A stretch of 64,000 bases of DNA, taken from Halobacillus andaensis (GTDB taxonomy: Bacteria > Bacillota > Bacilli > Bacillales > Halobacillaceae). The stretch is taken from assembly GCF_014636475.1 (NCBI RefSeq), contig NZ_BMEL01000001.1:1178001-1242000 (forward strand), given 5' to 3'. This document shows, in pieces, positions 41,282-51,858 of the stretch (positions are counted from its first letter, which is position 1; every line of letters starts with the position of its first letter). A program made the position numbers and the translations under genes. The notes beneath the pieces were generated by a model. It searched no databases, was not told the DNA's origin, and was given only the letters and a program-made list of their open reading frames with translations.

Positions 41282-42970
41282 TTATTCCTTACCGTCAATA
41301 TAAGCATATTTGTAAGTGTAGTCTGCACCCATCGGGTTAACTCCTACATCTTTAACGTAAGGCTTCCATAGTTGAGCAGCAGCGCGCTGGTAAAGAGGAG
41401 CAAGAACTGCATCATCTTCAATTAGCATTTTCTCTGCTTCTAGGAAGTTCTCAAAACGTTCAACTGGTTCTTGAGCTAACTCGTCATTTGCTTCTGCAAT
41501 TAAAGCATCGTATTCTTCGCTAGCATATCCAGTCTTGTTGTTTCCACCGTCCGTAATCCACATGTTTAAGAATGTGTTTGGATCGATGTAGTCTGGACCC
41601 CAACCAGAGTTTTGAAGATCGTAATCCATTTCAGTGTCACGGTCTAGACGCTCTTGGAAAGGTACGGACTGAACATTAACTGTTAGCCCTTCAAGCTCTT
41701 CAAGCTGGTCTTTAATGTAAGCATCCATTTGCTGTGCTACTTCAGTGTCTCCACCTAAGTAACCAAGTTCTGCTTCTTCAATTCCTAGCTCTTCTTTAGC
41801 AGTTTCCCATAACTCTTGAGCTTCTTCTTTATTTGTTTCGATTAGTTCTCCGTTTAGTTCACGGAAATCTTCTTCAGTTTCTGGGTGCTGCACAAAGTTT
41901 TGAGGCATGTGGCCAGAACTTACTAGAGATCCGTTGTTAAGGATTGTATCTACCATCGCTTGACGGTCAACGATTCTTTGAATTGCTTTACGTGCATTTT
42001 CGTTTCCAAGAATTTCGTTTTCCTGGTTCATCTTCAAGTAGAATAAAGTCGGCTCTTCTTCAATACGGAACTCTTCAGAAGAACGGTATTCATCTACAAA
42101 CTCAGATGAAAGACCAACACGATCAATTTCATCTGTTTCATAAAGGTTAACAGCAGAAGCTGTTTCTTTAACAACTGAAACGTTAATTTCTTCTAGGTTA
42201 ACGTTGTCAGCATCCCAGTAATCTTCGTTCTTTTCAAGCTTCCAGCCATCGCTTCCCCACTCAGTAAACATGAATGGTCCGTTTGATAACAGCGTGTCCG
42301 CTTCAAGAGCGTAATCTTCTCCATGCTCTTCAACAAAGTCTTGGTTTAGCGGAAGGAAAGTTCCAAACGCCGTTAAAGACTCAAAGTATGGAGTTGGTTT
42401 TTCTAGAGATACTTCTAAGGTATAGTCGTCTGTAGCTTCTACTCCAAGCTCTTCTACTGGAGTATCACCTGCAGCGATGTCTTCAGCATTTTCGATAACT
42501 CCGCTCATCATATAAGGACCGTACTCAGATCCAGTGTCTGGGTCTACTGCACGCTGCCAAGCGTATACGAAATCATGTGCAGTTACCGGGTCACCGTTTG
42601 ACCAAGTAGCATCGTCACGAAGGTTGAACGTCCAAGTTAATCCATCTTCGCTTTCCTCATGGTCTTCTGCAATTGCTGGTTCAGGCTGAGTGTCTAATCC
42701 AAGACGATAAAGTCCGTCTGTCGTAGAACCTAACCATTGGAACGCAACGGCGTCAGTAGCCATTGATGAATCCATTGTTGGAATTTCTGCAGAGTCGGTA
42801 ATGTTAAGTATTTGTTCGCTATCCCCGCCTGATGATTCTTCTGTGTCTTCTCCATCGCTGCCGCTTTCCGCGTCAGATTCAGATCCTGAATCGTCGCCTC
42901 CAGAACAAGCTGCGAGGAACATGCTGAGTGCTAATGCAAGCACTAGCAATAACCAATTTGCCTTTTTCAT
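41282..42970 (-). CDS. oppA: Oligopeptide-binding lipoprotein OppA
   Basis: A 562-residue substrate-binding lipoprotein. The signal peptide ends in the lipobox LAACSGG (Cys22), followed by a very acidic Ser/Asp/Glu/Gly linker of about 45 residues, then the peptide-binding SBP_bac_5 domain with TWSNGDPVTAHDFVYAWQR and WGPDYIDPNTFLN. The start at 42970 (MKKANW) follows GGGGAGGT; the longer frame upstream has no such site. Acidic surface fits a halophile. The 390 bases upstream hold the divergent promoters and nothing else I can name. Confidence 0.95.
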   Translation of the reverse strand: MKKANWLLLVLALALSMFLAACSGGDDSGSESDAESGSDGEDTEESSGGDSEQILNITDSAEIPTMDSSMATDAVAFQWLGSTTDGLYRLGLDTQPEPAIAEDHEESEDGLTWTFNLRDDATWSNGDPVTAHDFVYAWQRAVDPDTGSEYGPYMMSGVIENAEDIAAGDTPVEELGVEATDDYTLEVSLEKPTPYFESLTAFGTFLPLNQDFVEEHGEDYALEADTLLSNGPFMFTEWGSDGWKLEKNEDYWDADNVNLEEINVSVVKETASAVNLYETDEIDRVGLSSEFVDEYRSSEEFRIEEEPTLFYLKMNQENEILGNENARKAIQRIVDRQAMVDTILNNGSLVSSGHMPQNFVQHPETEEDFRELNGELIETNKEEAQELWETAKEELGIEEAELGYLGGDTEVAQQMDAYIKDQLEELEGLTVNVQSVPFQERLDRDTEMDYDLQNSGWGPDYIDPNTFLNMWITDGGNNKTGYASEEYDALIAEANDELAQEPVERFENFLEAEKMLIEDDAVLAPLYQRAAAQLWKPYVKDVGVNPMGADYTYKYAYIDGKE

Positions 42971-43362
42971 GTAGAAAATGACCTCCCCTAAAAAATAAAA
43001 ATTTTGACGTGGCACGTTGTCCACATATCGAATTATACAAGTTTTCAAACAATTTTGCATTCCTTTTTTTCAAAATTTTTGCTGAAAGCCTTATATTATT
43101 ACGTTTAAATGACATAAAATAAGACTAATTACCTAGTTTATTTTACGATTTTTCCGGTTTTATTTTGATAACTATTCAAATAGATGAATAAAAAAGTACC
43201 GTTATTTTGTAACCTCAGACATATAGCGCCGAAGTTTTCGCATAGTTGAATATCACATGCATTATTCAATATATGAGGAATTTTCAGTTATTTACTTTTA
43301 TTTACATGTTTTTTAGAGTGTTCATAGATGATATAATATCTCTTAGTTTAAGATCGTGAAGG

Positions 43363-43746
43363 ATGTGTGACAAAGTGGTATTCGTGCGGAATAAATGGGG
43401 GTTTGTTGCCATTAACCTGTTGTTGATCAGCTTAATTTTCAGTCTGCTGGCTCCAGCTTATGATTTGGTTACTTTTATTGATTTGTTGTTTTACTTATGT
43501 TTTTTTTATCTGTTCATTGGTTTATTGCTATGGACCATTAAAGGTGGCTTTTTTGATGCGATTACGTACAGTTTTAGAAAAGTAACCAATCGCGTAGCAA
43601 AAAATAAAGATTACCTTGATGACTTTGAAAACAAACCGCTCCCTTCCCAAATGTTTAAGAAAAAATTTGTGCATTTCTTCTTATTTCAAGGAGCCATTTT
43701 ATTAATTGCCCTACTGCTTCTATTAGTGGTTTACTACAATGGATAA
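43363..43746 (+). CDS. DUF3899 membrane protein
   Basis: A 127-residue protein with three spans: two in the first 65 residues and one at the C-terminus, separated by a basic/acidic loop (RKVTNRVAKNKDYLDDFENKPLP). The GGFFDAITYSFRK segment after the second span is the DUF3899 signature. The start may be ATG 43363, where the GAAGG site is too close, or GTG 43375, with a better distance. It lies before the trpS T-box and is divergent from oppA. Function unknown. Confidence 0.75.
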   Translation: MCDKVVFVRNKWGFVAINLLLISLIFSLLAPAYDLVTFIDLLFYLCFFYLFIGLLLWTIKGGFFDAITYSFRKVTNRVAKNKDYLDDFENKPLPSQMFKKKFVHFFLFQGAILLIALLLLLVVYYNG

Positions 43747-43799
43747 GCTCCGCTTGCAAACCATCTTTGAATCATCTATAATTTGATCAAGATTTTAAT

Positions 43800-44024
43800 A
43801 TGAAAGCTGCGACGAAAAAGATTTAGTAGCTATACCAATCGCTTTTGAAGAGAGGCTGTGGGTGGTGGAAACAGTTGAGCCTGGTATAGTGAATTGGGAC
43901 TTTGGAGCAGTCCGTTTATTCGGCGTTAACGAATGTGAGCTGACTTTTTAAAAAAGTAATTAGGGTGGCACCGCGAACCAATCGTCCCTTCCATAACGGA
44001 AGGATCGATTGGTTCTTTTTTTAT
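43800..44024 (+). promoter_or_regulatory. T-box leader of trpS
   Basis: The T-box sequence AGGGTGGCACCGCG (43962-43975) is exact. It is followed by the terminator stem AACCAATCGTCCCTTCC / GGAAGGATCGATTGGTT and T8. Upstream, stem I begins near GACGAAAAAGATTTAGTAG, and a TGG codon in GAATTGGGAC (43895-43897) fits a Trp specifier. Uncharged tRNA-Trp would favour read-through. Confidence 0.93.
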
Positions 44025-44041
44025 AACTATTAGAGAGGTGA

Positions 44042-45046
<1,005 letters not shown>

Positions 45047-45049
45047 GAA

Positions 45050-45087
45050 AAGCCAGAATTGAGTTCATCACTCAGTTCTGGCTTTTT
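45050..45087. terminator. Bidirectional terminator between trpS and yjbA
   Basis: AGCCAGAATTGAG pairs with CTCAGTTCTGGCT (one mismatch) around TTCATCA, followed by T5. It includes the last codons of yjbA. Confidence 0.88.
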
Positions 45088-45833
45088 AAATGTTTGGTGC
45101 TTTTTTGATTTTCTGATTGCCACATCGTTTCAAAGAATGGCTGCCCTTTGATTAATTTTCCGCATAACTCTTCGTGTTGTTTGCTCCAGCCTTCCATTGT
45201 TCCATAGTATAAGCGCTGCCAGGCTGCTTCTGCTGTCAGTTCCTTCATCAATTCATACTGTGAAGGATCCCATTCTGTTAACCAATAGCCGACTTCTTCC
45301 GGGTGATCTGTATGCCGGAGCTGATCAAGTGCCATCATTAATAACTGCTTTAATTGTCTTTCTCTTCGGGTTAATCCTGCCATTTTTTCTGGAGATAATG
45401 ATAAGATGTGGTATTCTTTAGGTGTAGGGTTATCTAATTCATAGATGGACGGGCGTTTTCCCTCCACCATGTCAAAAACGAGCCGCTCTTGCCGCGGGAT
45501 CAGTCTGCTCTTCTTAACAGGAAGTGAATAACCTAATGTATCAAATACCAGTACGCTTCTTCCATCTGTTACGACAGCTGCATAATCGATTGTTTTGCGT
45601 TCTTGATTTTTCTTCATGTAGGTACGTTTGTGAATATCATCAAGCATAGACTTAGGTAATTCCTGAAGGTCATTCTCGATAAACTCAAACAAGTCTTCAT
45701 CAATGAGTAACAAAGGAATCTGATCAACTAATTCGATCCCATCTTCTTTTCGCCACTCGTGAAAGTGACACACGTTGTAGCCATTCTCTTCTCCTTCAAA
45801 CCAATTCACCCACAGATCATGCATATATAACAT
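45072..45833 (-). CDS. yjbA: UPF0736 protein YjbA
   Basis: A 253-residue soluble protein with the family pattern: LYMHDLWVNWFEGEENGYNVCHFHEW at the N-terminus (first part), RTYMKKNQERKTIDYAAVVTDG in the middle and LTRRERQLKQLLMMALDQL. B. subtilis yjbA also lies next to trpS. No function is known. Its stop lies inside the shared terminator. Confidence 0.9.
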   Translation of the reverse strand: MLYMHDLWVNWFEGEENGYNVCHFHEWRKEDGIELVDQIPLLLIDEDLFEFIENDLQELPKSMLDDIHKRTYMKKNQERKTIDYAAVVTDGRSVLVFDTLGYSLPVKKSRLIPRQERLVFDMVEGKRPSIYELDNPTPKEYHILSLSPEKMAGLTRRERQLKQLLMMALDQLRHTDHPEEVGYWLTEWDPSQYELMKELTAEAAWQRLYYGTMEGWSKQHEELCGKLIKGQPFFETMWQSENQKSTKHLKSQN

Positions 45834-45923
45834 AGCGCAACCTCTCTTTCATACCGTGAACTCTTTAGGTTACATTATGACCAATGTTGGTTTTTTTATT
45901 CTTAACATCCATCATTTAGTAAA

Positions 45924-46124
45924 TTAATCTCTCATAAATATTAGAGCGAGTAAGCTAAAGGCTAGTCCAACTGGGAATAAATAACATTCAGGTCTTGATT
46001 GTATGAGCAGTAAAAATTCTATCCAGGTTAACCCGGCAGGGACAAGGTTTAAGTATGTAATGGTCACCGTGCCTCCTGCTACTGAAAAGCCAAAACCCAC
46101 GAGCAGCAGCATCCATTGCCACAT
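45924..46124 (-). CDS. Small two-span membrane protein
   Basis: A 66-residue protein with an N-terminal span (MLLLVGFGFSVAGGTVTI), a short loop and a second span ending LALIFMRD. GAAGGGGGA lies before the ATG. It resembles short uncharacterised membrane proteins of Bacillaceae, with no motif to name a family. Divergent from the TagU-type gene. Confidence 0.65.
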   Translation of the reverse strand: MWQWMLLLVGFGFSVAGGTVTITYLNLVPAGLTWIEFLLLIQSRPECYLFPVGLAFSLLALIFMRD

Positions 46125-46275
46125 CGCTTGTCCCCCTTCCCTTTGTTTATTTTATGTGGGAGTGTAAAAAGCATGTCTACCAATATCCGACTTGTTCCTA
46201 CATATTCCTCTTTACTTACAGAGAAAATACAGGTAAATTTAGAAGGGGAGCTTTTTTTTGGAAAGGAATGATGTT

Positions 46276-47262
46276 ATGTCAGAGCAACGCTCCTTGCGTA
46301 CCCGTCGTAAACGGAAACGTAAAAAAAGATTTTTTATTGCTATTATTTTTCTTATGTTTATCACTGCCATAAGCTATACAGGCTATGAATATATGATGGG
46401 GAAACAAGAATCTCAAGGAAGAGTTTCCGGCGATGACGGAAGCGATATTAAACTAGACGATATCTCAAGTAAATATAAAGATGAATTTAAAGGCGTAGAT
46501 AATAATGACGGGAAAACGAACGTCTTATTATTAGGTGTTGACCAGCGAAGTGACGAAACACCGAGATCTGATACGATTATGATTGCTCAGTATGATGAGA
46601 ACGGTGAAAAAGCTAAAGTGGCTTCACTAATGCGTGATTTATATGTCAATATCCCCGGTCATGGTTATAACAAAATTAATGCAGCCTTTGCTATTGGCGG
46701 CCCTGAACTGATGCGCCAAACCATTAAAGAAAATTTTGGGATTGACGTAGAATACTATTCGATCATTGACTTTGATGGGTTTACTCACATTGTTGATACA
46801 CTTGCTCCTAATGGTGTAGAAGTAGATGTAGAAAAAGACATGCAATATAAAGCATCCGATACGAACATCGACCTTAAACAAGGTACACACGACTTAAACG
46901 GGGAAGAACTGCTTGGGTATGCACGGTACCGCAGTGATTCTAAAGGTGATTTCGCCCGTGTAGAGCGGCAGCAAGAAGTTATTAAACTCTTAAAAGATGA
47001 AGCTGTCTCGCTCAACGGAGTAATGAAAGCTCCTCGGTTGATCGGAACTCTCCAGCCTTATATTGATACAAATGTTGGGAGTGGAAAGATCTTAGACTTG
47101 GGTAAAGATTTGCTGTTCAATCCGGTAAATGATATTGAGACTTTTAGTTTACCGACCGATGACAACGTTAGGAATGAGCGAGTGGACTATCCTATAGGAC
47201 TTGTTCTCGCTCACGATGAAGAAAAAAGTGCTCAAGATATACAAGAATTTTTTAATGAATAG
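46276..47262 (+). CDS. LytR-CpsA-Psr wall polymer ligase, TagU type
   Basis: A 328-residue LCP protein. A basic N-terminus (RTRRKRKRKKR) and one membrane span precede the LCP domain (about 75-230): NVLLLGVDQRSDETPRSDT, LMRDLYVNIPGHG, KINAAFAIGG, and LGYARYRSDSKGDFARVERQQ with the catalytic Arg/Asp cluster. It transfers teichoic acid or similar polymers from undecaprenyl phosphate to peptidoglycan. The start at 46276 has AAAGGA 9 bases upstream. It is a second LCP gene in the window; uppP at 51859 recycles the lipid carrier. Confidence 0.9.
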   Translation: MSEQRSLRTRRKRKRKKRFFIAIIFLMFITAISYTGYEYMMGKQESQGRVSGDDGSDIKLDDISSKYKDEFKGVDNNDGKTNVLLLGVDQRSDETPRSDTIMIAQYDENGEKAKVASLMRDLYVNIPGHGYNKINAAFAIGGPELMRQTIKENFGIDVEYYSIIDFDGFTHIVDTLAPNGVEVDVEKDMQYKASDTNIDLKQGTHDLNGEELLGYARYRSDSKGDFARVERQQEVIKLLKDEAVSLNGVMKAPRLIGTLQPYIDTNVGSGKILDLGKDLLFNPVNDIETFSLPTDDNVRNERVDYPIGLVLAHDEEKSAQDIQEFFNE

Positions 47263-47265
47263 TAA

Positions 47266-47302
47266 AGTGAAGGCATTCGACCATTAGTGGTCGGATGCTT
47301 TT
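47266..47302 (+). terminator. Terminator of the TagU-type gene
   Basis: AAGGCATTCGACCA pairs with TGGTCGGATGCTT around TTAG, then T5. Confidence 0.88.
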
Positions 47303-47364
47303 TTGTTTGACGTATGTAAGTAAAGGAGCAGCGAACGATTCTTACATTTCCAAGTTCAAAACAT

Positions 47365-47404
47365 AAAAAAGCTTGTAGAGAAAATCCGAGTTTCTCTACA
47401 AGCT
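47365..47404. repeat. AGCTTGTAGAGAAA hairpin repeat, copy 1 (terminator of fabF)
   Basis: A perfect 14-base stem AGCTTGTAGAGAAA / TTTCTCTACAAGCT with a 7-base loop and A6 on the left (T6 on the minus strand). Copies occur at 57993-58032 and 59919-59958. Confidence 0.88.
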
Positions 47405-47433
47405 GATATGAGCAGACCGCTGTTTACGGTCAA

Positions 47434-48675
47434 TTAACCATTAAATTTCTGAAAGATAAGAGTGACATTGTGACCGCCAAAGCCTAAAGAGTTACTCATT
47501 ACTGTATGAATCTCTTGTTTTCTCACTTCGTTTGGTACATAGTCGAGATCACATTCAGGGTCTGGTGTTTCGTAATTAATCGTTGGCGGCAGGAGACTTT
47601 CATTAATAGCTTTTAAGGATATGATTGCTTCTACTGCACCTGCTGCACCAAGGAGGTGACCCGTCATTGATTTCGTTGAAGAAATCGGTAACTTGGCCGC
47701 ATAGTCTTTAAACACATTTTTAGCGGCTGTTGTTTCGAACTTATCATTAAGGTCCGTTGATGTTCCGTGTGCATTTAAATAGTCGACCGAATCGGCTGTA
47801 ATTCCGGCGTCATCTAAAGCATGATTCATAGCGCGCGTTGCTCCATCTCCTTCAGGGGCTGGAGAAGTGATGTGATACGCGTCTCCGGTTGAACCATAAC
47901 CTGTAATTTCACCATATATTTTAGCTCCGCGTTTTTGCGCTGATTCCAGAGACTCAATGATAAGAATTCCTGCCCCTTCTCCCATCACAAAACCATCTCG
48001 ATTTTTATCAAAAGGCCGGCTCGCTGTATTTGGATCTTCATTTAAAGAAAGAGCTCGGGCTGAAGCAAATCCTGCGAATGACATTTTATTCATAGGAGCT
48101 TCAGTTCCACCCGTAATCATAGCATCAGCATCTCCACGCTGGATCACTTTAAAAGCATCTCCAATCGAGTTTGCTCCTGAAGCACAAGCCGTAACCGAAC
48201 AAGAGTTGATTCCTTTAGCTCCTAATGCAATGGAAACCTGCCCTGCTGCCATATCAGGAATCATCATTGGAATGAAGAATGGGCTGACTCGGCGATACCC
48301 TTTTTTCTGAAAGGTTTCAAATTGAGATTCGTACGTGTTCATTCCGCCGATTCCTGACCCGATCCAAACGCCAGTACGGTCGGCATTGCTTTCATTAATT
48401 TCTAGTCCAGCATCTTCTACAGCCATATGAGAAGCAACCATAGCATATTGTACGAAAGGATCCATGCGTCGTACTTCTTTTCGATCAATATAAGTGGAAG
48501 GGTCAAAATCTTTTAATTCTGCTGCTACTTTTACAGGATAATCATCTTTGTTGACTTTGGTAATTTCGCCTACCCCTGACTTTCCTGCTTTTATGCTGTT
48601 CCACATTTCTTCTACTGAATTACCGACAGGAGTAACAGCTCCCACCCCGGTAATTACAACACGTCGTTTTTCCAT
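47434..48675 (-). CDS. fabF: Beta-ketoacyl-ACP synthase II, FabF
   Basis: A 413-residue condensing enzyme with the Cys-His-His triad: Cys164 in [12 protein letters not shown], His in [11 protein letters not shown] and His in [12 protein letters not shown]. It elongates acyl-ACP chains with malonyl-ACP. It lies 18 bases after fabH, so the pair is one operon as in B. subtilis, under a FapR-like box upstream of fabH. Confidence 0.97.
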   Translation of the reverse strand: MEKRRVVITGVGAVTPVGNSVEEMWNSIKAGKSGVGEITKVNKDDYPVKVAAELKDFDPSTYIDRKEVRRMDPFVQYAMVASHMAVEDAGLEINESNADRTGVWIGSGIGGMNTYESQFETFQKKGYRRVSPFFIPMMIPDMAAGQVSIALGAKGINSCSVTACASGANSIGDAFKVIQRGDADAMITGGTEAPMNKMSFAGFASARALSLNEDPNTASRPFDKNRDGFVMGEGAGILIIESLESAQKRGAKIYGEITGYGSTGDAYHITSPAPEGDGATRAMNHALDDAGITADSVDYLNAHGTSTDLNDKFETTAAKNVFKDYAAKLPISSTKSMTGHLLGAAGAVEAIISLKAINESLLPPTINYETPDPECDLDYVPNEVRKQEIHTVMSNSLGFGGHNVTLIFQKFNG

Positions 48676-48693
48676 TACACTATTCCTCCTTGA

Positions 48694-49626
48694 TTACTTA
48701 CCCCATCTGAGTGCAACGGCTCCCCATGTTAGGCCGCCACCGAATCCGACGAGTACAACAAGATCGTTATCTTTGATTTTACCTGCTTTCACATCTTCTG
48801 ACAAAGCAAGCGGGATAGAAGCTGAAGATGTGTTCCCGTATTTATTCACCTTCACTGACATTTTTTCTACAGGAATACCTAAACGCTCTCTCGCCGCTTC
48901 CATAATACGAATATTAGCCTGGTGAGGTACGAGGTAATCCACGTCTTCTTCTTTTAGACCGATCTTTTTCACGACATTTACTGAGGATTCTGGCATTTGA
49001 CGGACGGCAAACTTGAATACTTCACGACCATTCATATGAAGGTAATCTTCTTGGTATAAATGAGGACCACCGCTGCCATCTGCTCCTAGTTCAAAAGATA
49101 GGATCCCTTTATCATCACTGACAGGACCGATCACAGCGGCTCCTGCTGCATCTCCGAACAAGACACAGGTGTTACGGTCTTCCCAGTTCGTAATTTTAGA
49201 AAGCTTTTCAACACCGACTACGAGCACATTTTCATAAGCGCCTGTGTCAATGTACTGCTTGGCGGTAATTACACCATACATAAATCCTGCACAAGCGGCA
49301 CTAATATCCATCGCTGCTACTTTTCTAGCTCCTAATTTATGCTGAAGCACAGTAGCTACGGAAGGAAACGGATTGTCAGGTGTAACCGTCGCAACAAGAA
49401 TTAAGTCGATCTGGTCTGCTGTCATATTCGCATCGTCAAGAGCATTTTGAGCCGCACGAAGCGCCATATCAGATGTATCCATATCATCTTCAGCAATGCG
49501 TCTTTCTTCGATTCCAGTCCTGGAACGAATCCACTCATCACTTGTATCTACAATCTTTTCCATATCTTTGTTGGTTAATACTTTTTCAGGAGCGTAATGG
49601 CCTACTCCAATGAATCCAGCGTTCAT
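48694..49626 (-). CDS. fabH: Beta-ketoacyl-ACP synthase III, FabH
   Basis: A 310-residue initiating condensing enzyme. Cys112 in [11 protein letters not shown], His in VPHQANIRI and Asn in [10 protein letters not shown] form the catalytic set. It joins acyl-CoA primers to malonyl-ACP; in Bacilli it prefers branched primers. The promoter region contains a FapR-like operator. Confidence 0.97.
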   Translation of the reverse strand: MNAGFIGVGHYAPEKVLTNKDMEKIVDTSDEWIRSRTGIEERRIAEDDMDTSDMALRAAQNALDDANMTADQIDLILVATVTPDNPFPSVATVLQHKLGARKVAAMDISAACAGFMYGVITAKQYIDTGAYENVLVVGVEKLSKITNWEDRNTCVLFGDAAGAAVIGPVSDDKGILSFELGADGSGGPHLYQEDYLHMNGREVFKFAVRQMPESSVNVVKKIGLKEEDVDYLVPHQANIRIMEAARERLGIPVEKMSVKVNKYGNTSSASIPLALSEDVKAGKIKDNDLVVLVGFGGGLTWGAVALRWGK

Positions 49627-49739
49627 ATATTCATCCCCTTAAAGGTAATTTTTATCCCGTATGAACGAGCAGCTTTATCCCTCACTATCATAGAGGAACC
49701 TGACTTCATTGTAAATTACCCTTCTTTTTTATACTAATT

Positions 49740-49758
49740 ATTATGACTTGGTACTAAT
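49740..49758. promoter_or_regulatory. FapR-like operator of fabHF
   Basis: ATTATGACTTGGTACTAAT: the right arm GTACTAAT matches the FapR half-site exactly and the left arm differs at two positions. It lies 114 bases before the fabH start. Confidence 0.55.
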
Positions 49759-49802
49759 TTTAATGTATATCTTTCCTTTAATCAAGCCTTTAGACGTTAG
49801 AA

Positions 49803-49825
49803 AAACACGGGAAAGTATCCCGTGT
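49803..49825 (-). terminator. Terminator of med
   Basis: AACACGGGA pairs with TCCCGTGTT around AAGTA; the minus strand then reads TTTTTC. It touches the med stop codon. Confidence 0.85.
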
Positions 49826-50775
49826 TAACGTGTGTATGGAAATTGTCCTTTTTCTATATATAATTCTACGGCATCATCAATCTGAAGCTGAACATTCTCA
49901 GGTACAGCAGGACTGAATGACCCGATTTCTATTGCTCCATCCTTAAAACCAAACGTAATAGGCTTGTTTGGGAGCCCACCCTCAAGATAGCGATCCATAG
50001 CCATTACATAGACGCGGTCAACACGCTGCACCGTGCTTGTAAGGACCGTGTTTTCTGCTATCCCTGATTGATCTTGTACGTAGCCTATCGCGAAGAGTTC
50101 ATCCTCCTGGGCCTTTTCTATGATGGGAATGTTGAATCCATCGCCTGCCGGATAAAAAACGTCTGCCCCGTCCTTTTCCATCTTTTCATACAGAAACTTC
50201 GCTTTCTCTTCATTTTCCCAATCATACGTATACTTTACATCGATTTCTGCCTGTGGGTTATGATAAGTGGCCCCTGCATAGAAACCTTCCACTTCAGGCT
50301 GCCATTCAAAAGCAGCGATTAAGCCGATTCGGTTGGACTCTGTCATTTCGCCAGCAACCATTCCAGCAAAGAACCCCATCGCGTCCGCACTAAAGTTTAA
50401 GCTTGTCACATTCTCCGCCGTAAATGCTCCATTAAAATAAATAAATTGTACATCTCCATAATCCTCATGTAGTTGTTTAAAATGAGATCCATACATTTGA
50501 CTATGACCGAAAATGACGTTGACGCCTTGATCGACCAGTTCGTCCACAGCTTCTATCGTTTCTTGATAGGATTGTACTCCTTCTTTAAAGTATACATCCA
50601 CATCAAAGGTATCTTTAATCGATTGAAGTCCGAGGTAGCCCTGCTGGCCCCATGCCTCATCGTGGATTGTCGTCTCTACTAAAAGACCGACTTTATCCGC
50701 ATGTCCCATGGCTGTCGGCTGTTGGCAGCCAGTTGTGAGGAGTAATAATATAACCATTAATCCATAAATTCTCAC
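49825..50775 (-). CDS. med: Med-type BMP-family lipoprotein (positive regulator of comK in B. subtilis)
   Basis: A 316-residue lipoprotein. The lipobox LLTTGC (Cys17) is followed by a PnrA/BMP-like periplasmic-binding fold: GLLVETTIHDEAWGQQGY, VIFGHSQMYG, FIYFNGAFTAENVTSL, FFAGMVAGEMTE and DVFYPAGDG. In B. subtilis Med lies directly upstream of comZ and fabHA-fabF and promotes comK expression; the synteny here supports the name. A comZ-sized gene is absent between med and fabH. Nucleoside binding is possible. Confidence 0.88.
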   Translation of the reverse strand: MRIYGLMVILLLLTTGCQQPTAMGHADKVGLLVETTIHDEAWGQQGYLGLQSIKDTFDVDVYFKEGVQSYQETIEAVDELVDQGVNVIFGHSQMYGSHFKQLHEDYGDVQFIYFNGAFTAENVTSLNFSADAMGFFAGMVAGEMTESNRIGLIAAFEWQPEVEGFYAGATYHNPQAEIDVKYTYDWENEEKAKFLYEKMEKDGADVFYPAGDGFNIPIIEKAQEDELFAIGYVQDQSGIAENTVLTSTVQRVDRVYVMAMDRYLEGGLPNKPITFGFKDGAIEIGSFSPAVPENVQLQIDDAVELYIEKGQFPYTR

Positions 50776-50843
50776 ATACGTACACCCCTATAAAGTTATT
50801 CCTTTCTCTATTATAGGGTTGTTTCATATAATGTAAATAATCC

Positions 50844-51371
50844 TTACTGATTTAGATGTCGTACGGCCCAAATTCTTTCTAACACTTCTTGAGGCTGAGT
50901 TTCTCGTTCAGTAAGAGAGAACTTTTTCTCTGCTAACCTCAGGATCTCTCCTTTTTCCACGTGATCGATTACTGTTTCAAAGAAGTCGCCTACGTATAAA
51001 GCGCCTCTCTCAAGAATCCATAGTTTTAAATCATCAATCGTTTCAATTTCCTTATCCTTCATATCCATCCACTCACCAAATAAAGGAGGCAAATCAATGG
51101 TGACCTCATCAAAAAGTTTATACTTAATCACAAGTGTTTCGTTAGAAATTAGAAGATGAGATTCATCATTTGTATAGTGACTATGGTTATCCCGTTCTTC
51201 GATCGTATTAAAATGCTGAAAATTACTATTGCGACCTACATACATATACAACTGCTCTTTCATTGGATCATCAATTTCATCTACACCGACGACTTCATGG
51301 CCACTATGGAGCAGCTGCCTTGCGCAATGATAGCCCATCCAGTGAAAGCAGTTAAATAATACAACAACCAA
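50844..51371 (-). CDS. YjaV-like protein
   Basis: A 175-residue protein. The N-terminal FNCFHWMGYHCARQLLHSG followed by EVVGVDEID looks like a short Rossmann-type beta-alpha-beta start of an epimerase, but the rest does not follow an SDR pattern. Position directly upstream of med matches B. subtilis yjaV. The TTG start has AAAGGGGGC about 7 bases upstream. Function unknown. Confidence 0.65.
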   Translation of the reverse strand: MVVVLFNCFHWMGYHCARQLLHSGHEVVGVDEIDDPMKEQLYMYVGRNSNFQHFNTIEERDNHSHYTNDESHLLISNETLVIKYKLFDEVTIDLPPLFGEWMDMKDKEIETIDDLKLWILERGALYVGDFFETVIDHVEKGEILRLAEKKFSLTERETQPQEVLERIWAVRHLNQ

Positions 51372-51507
51372 ACAGACGCCCCCTTTCTATTTGTTTCTAT
51401 ATTATTCGTCGCTTTCATAATTCATGCTATCTAAAGCGATTCCATATTTATTTTTTATAAGGCTTCTGGTAGAATGAACAAAGAATGTGTAAACGAGGTG
51501 AGTAGGT

Positions 51508-51684
51508 ATGCGTATGATGTGGACCGTATTATGGGCCTTTCTATTAAGTTTTATGATGGCATACGTTGTCAGCAATATGGCTGGGTCGGAATTTGCATTC
51601 TCCCAAGTCATTATTATGACAATTATATTCAGCATTGCCGCAATTGTACTTGGTGAAGGGGTTATTAAGGAAGAAGAAGCTTAG
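51508..51684 (+). CDS. yjzD: DUF2929 membrane protein YjzD
   Basis: A 58-residue protein with two spans: MRMMWTVLWAFLLSFMMAYV at the start and a second from VIIMTIIFSIAAIVLG, ending KEEEA. This is the DUF2929 (YjzD) pattern, and B. subtilis has yjzD in the same med-yjaV neighbourhood. GAGGTGA lies 6 bases before the ATG. Function unknown. Confidence 0.8.
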   Translation: MRMMWTVLWAFLLSFMMAYVVSNMAGSEFAFSQVIIMTIIFSIAAIVLGEGVIKEEEA

Positions 51685-51694
51685 TCTCCTTAGA

Positions 51695-51726
51695 AAAACG
51701 TTGCTACCTTTTAGCAGCGTTTTTTT
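51695..51726 (+). terminator. Terminator of yjzD
   Basis: AAACGTTGCTA pairs with TAGCAGCGTTT (one G-T mismatch) over CCTTT, then T5. Confidence 0.88.
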
Positions 51727-51858
51727 ATTGGTTATATGGGTTTTTTTAAAAGAAATAACATGCATGTGTGATGAAAAACGAAGGTAAGTCGTACATATAA
51801 TGGAAAGTAAATTCGAATCAATATATTTCGTGAGTTTATTCAAGGGGGACAAGTTTAG

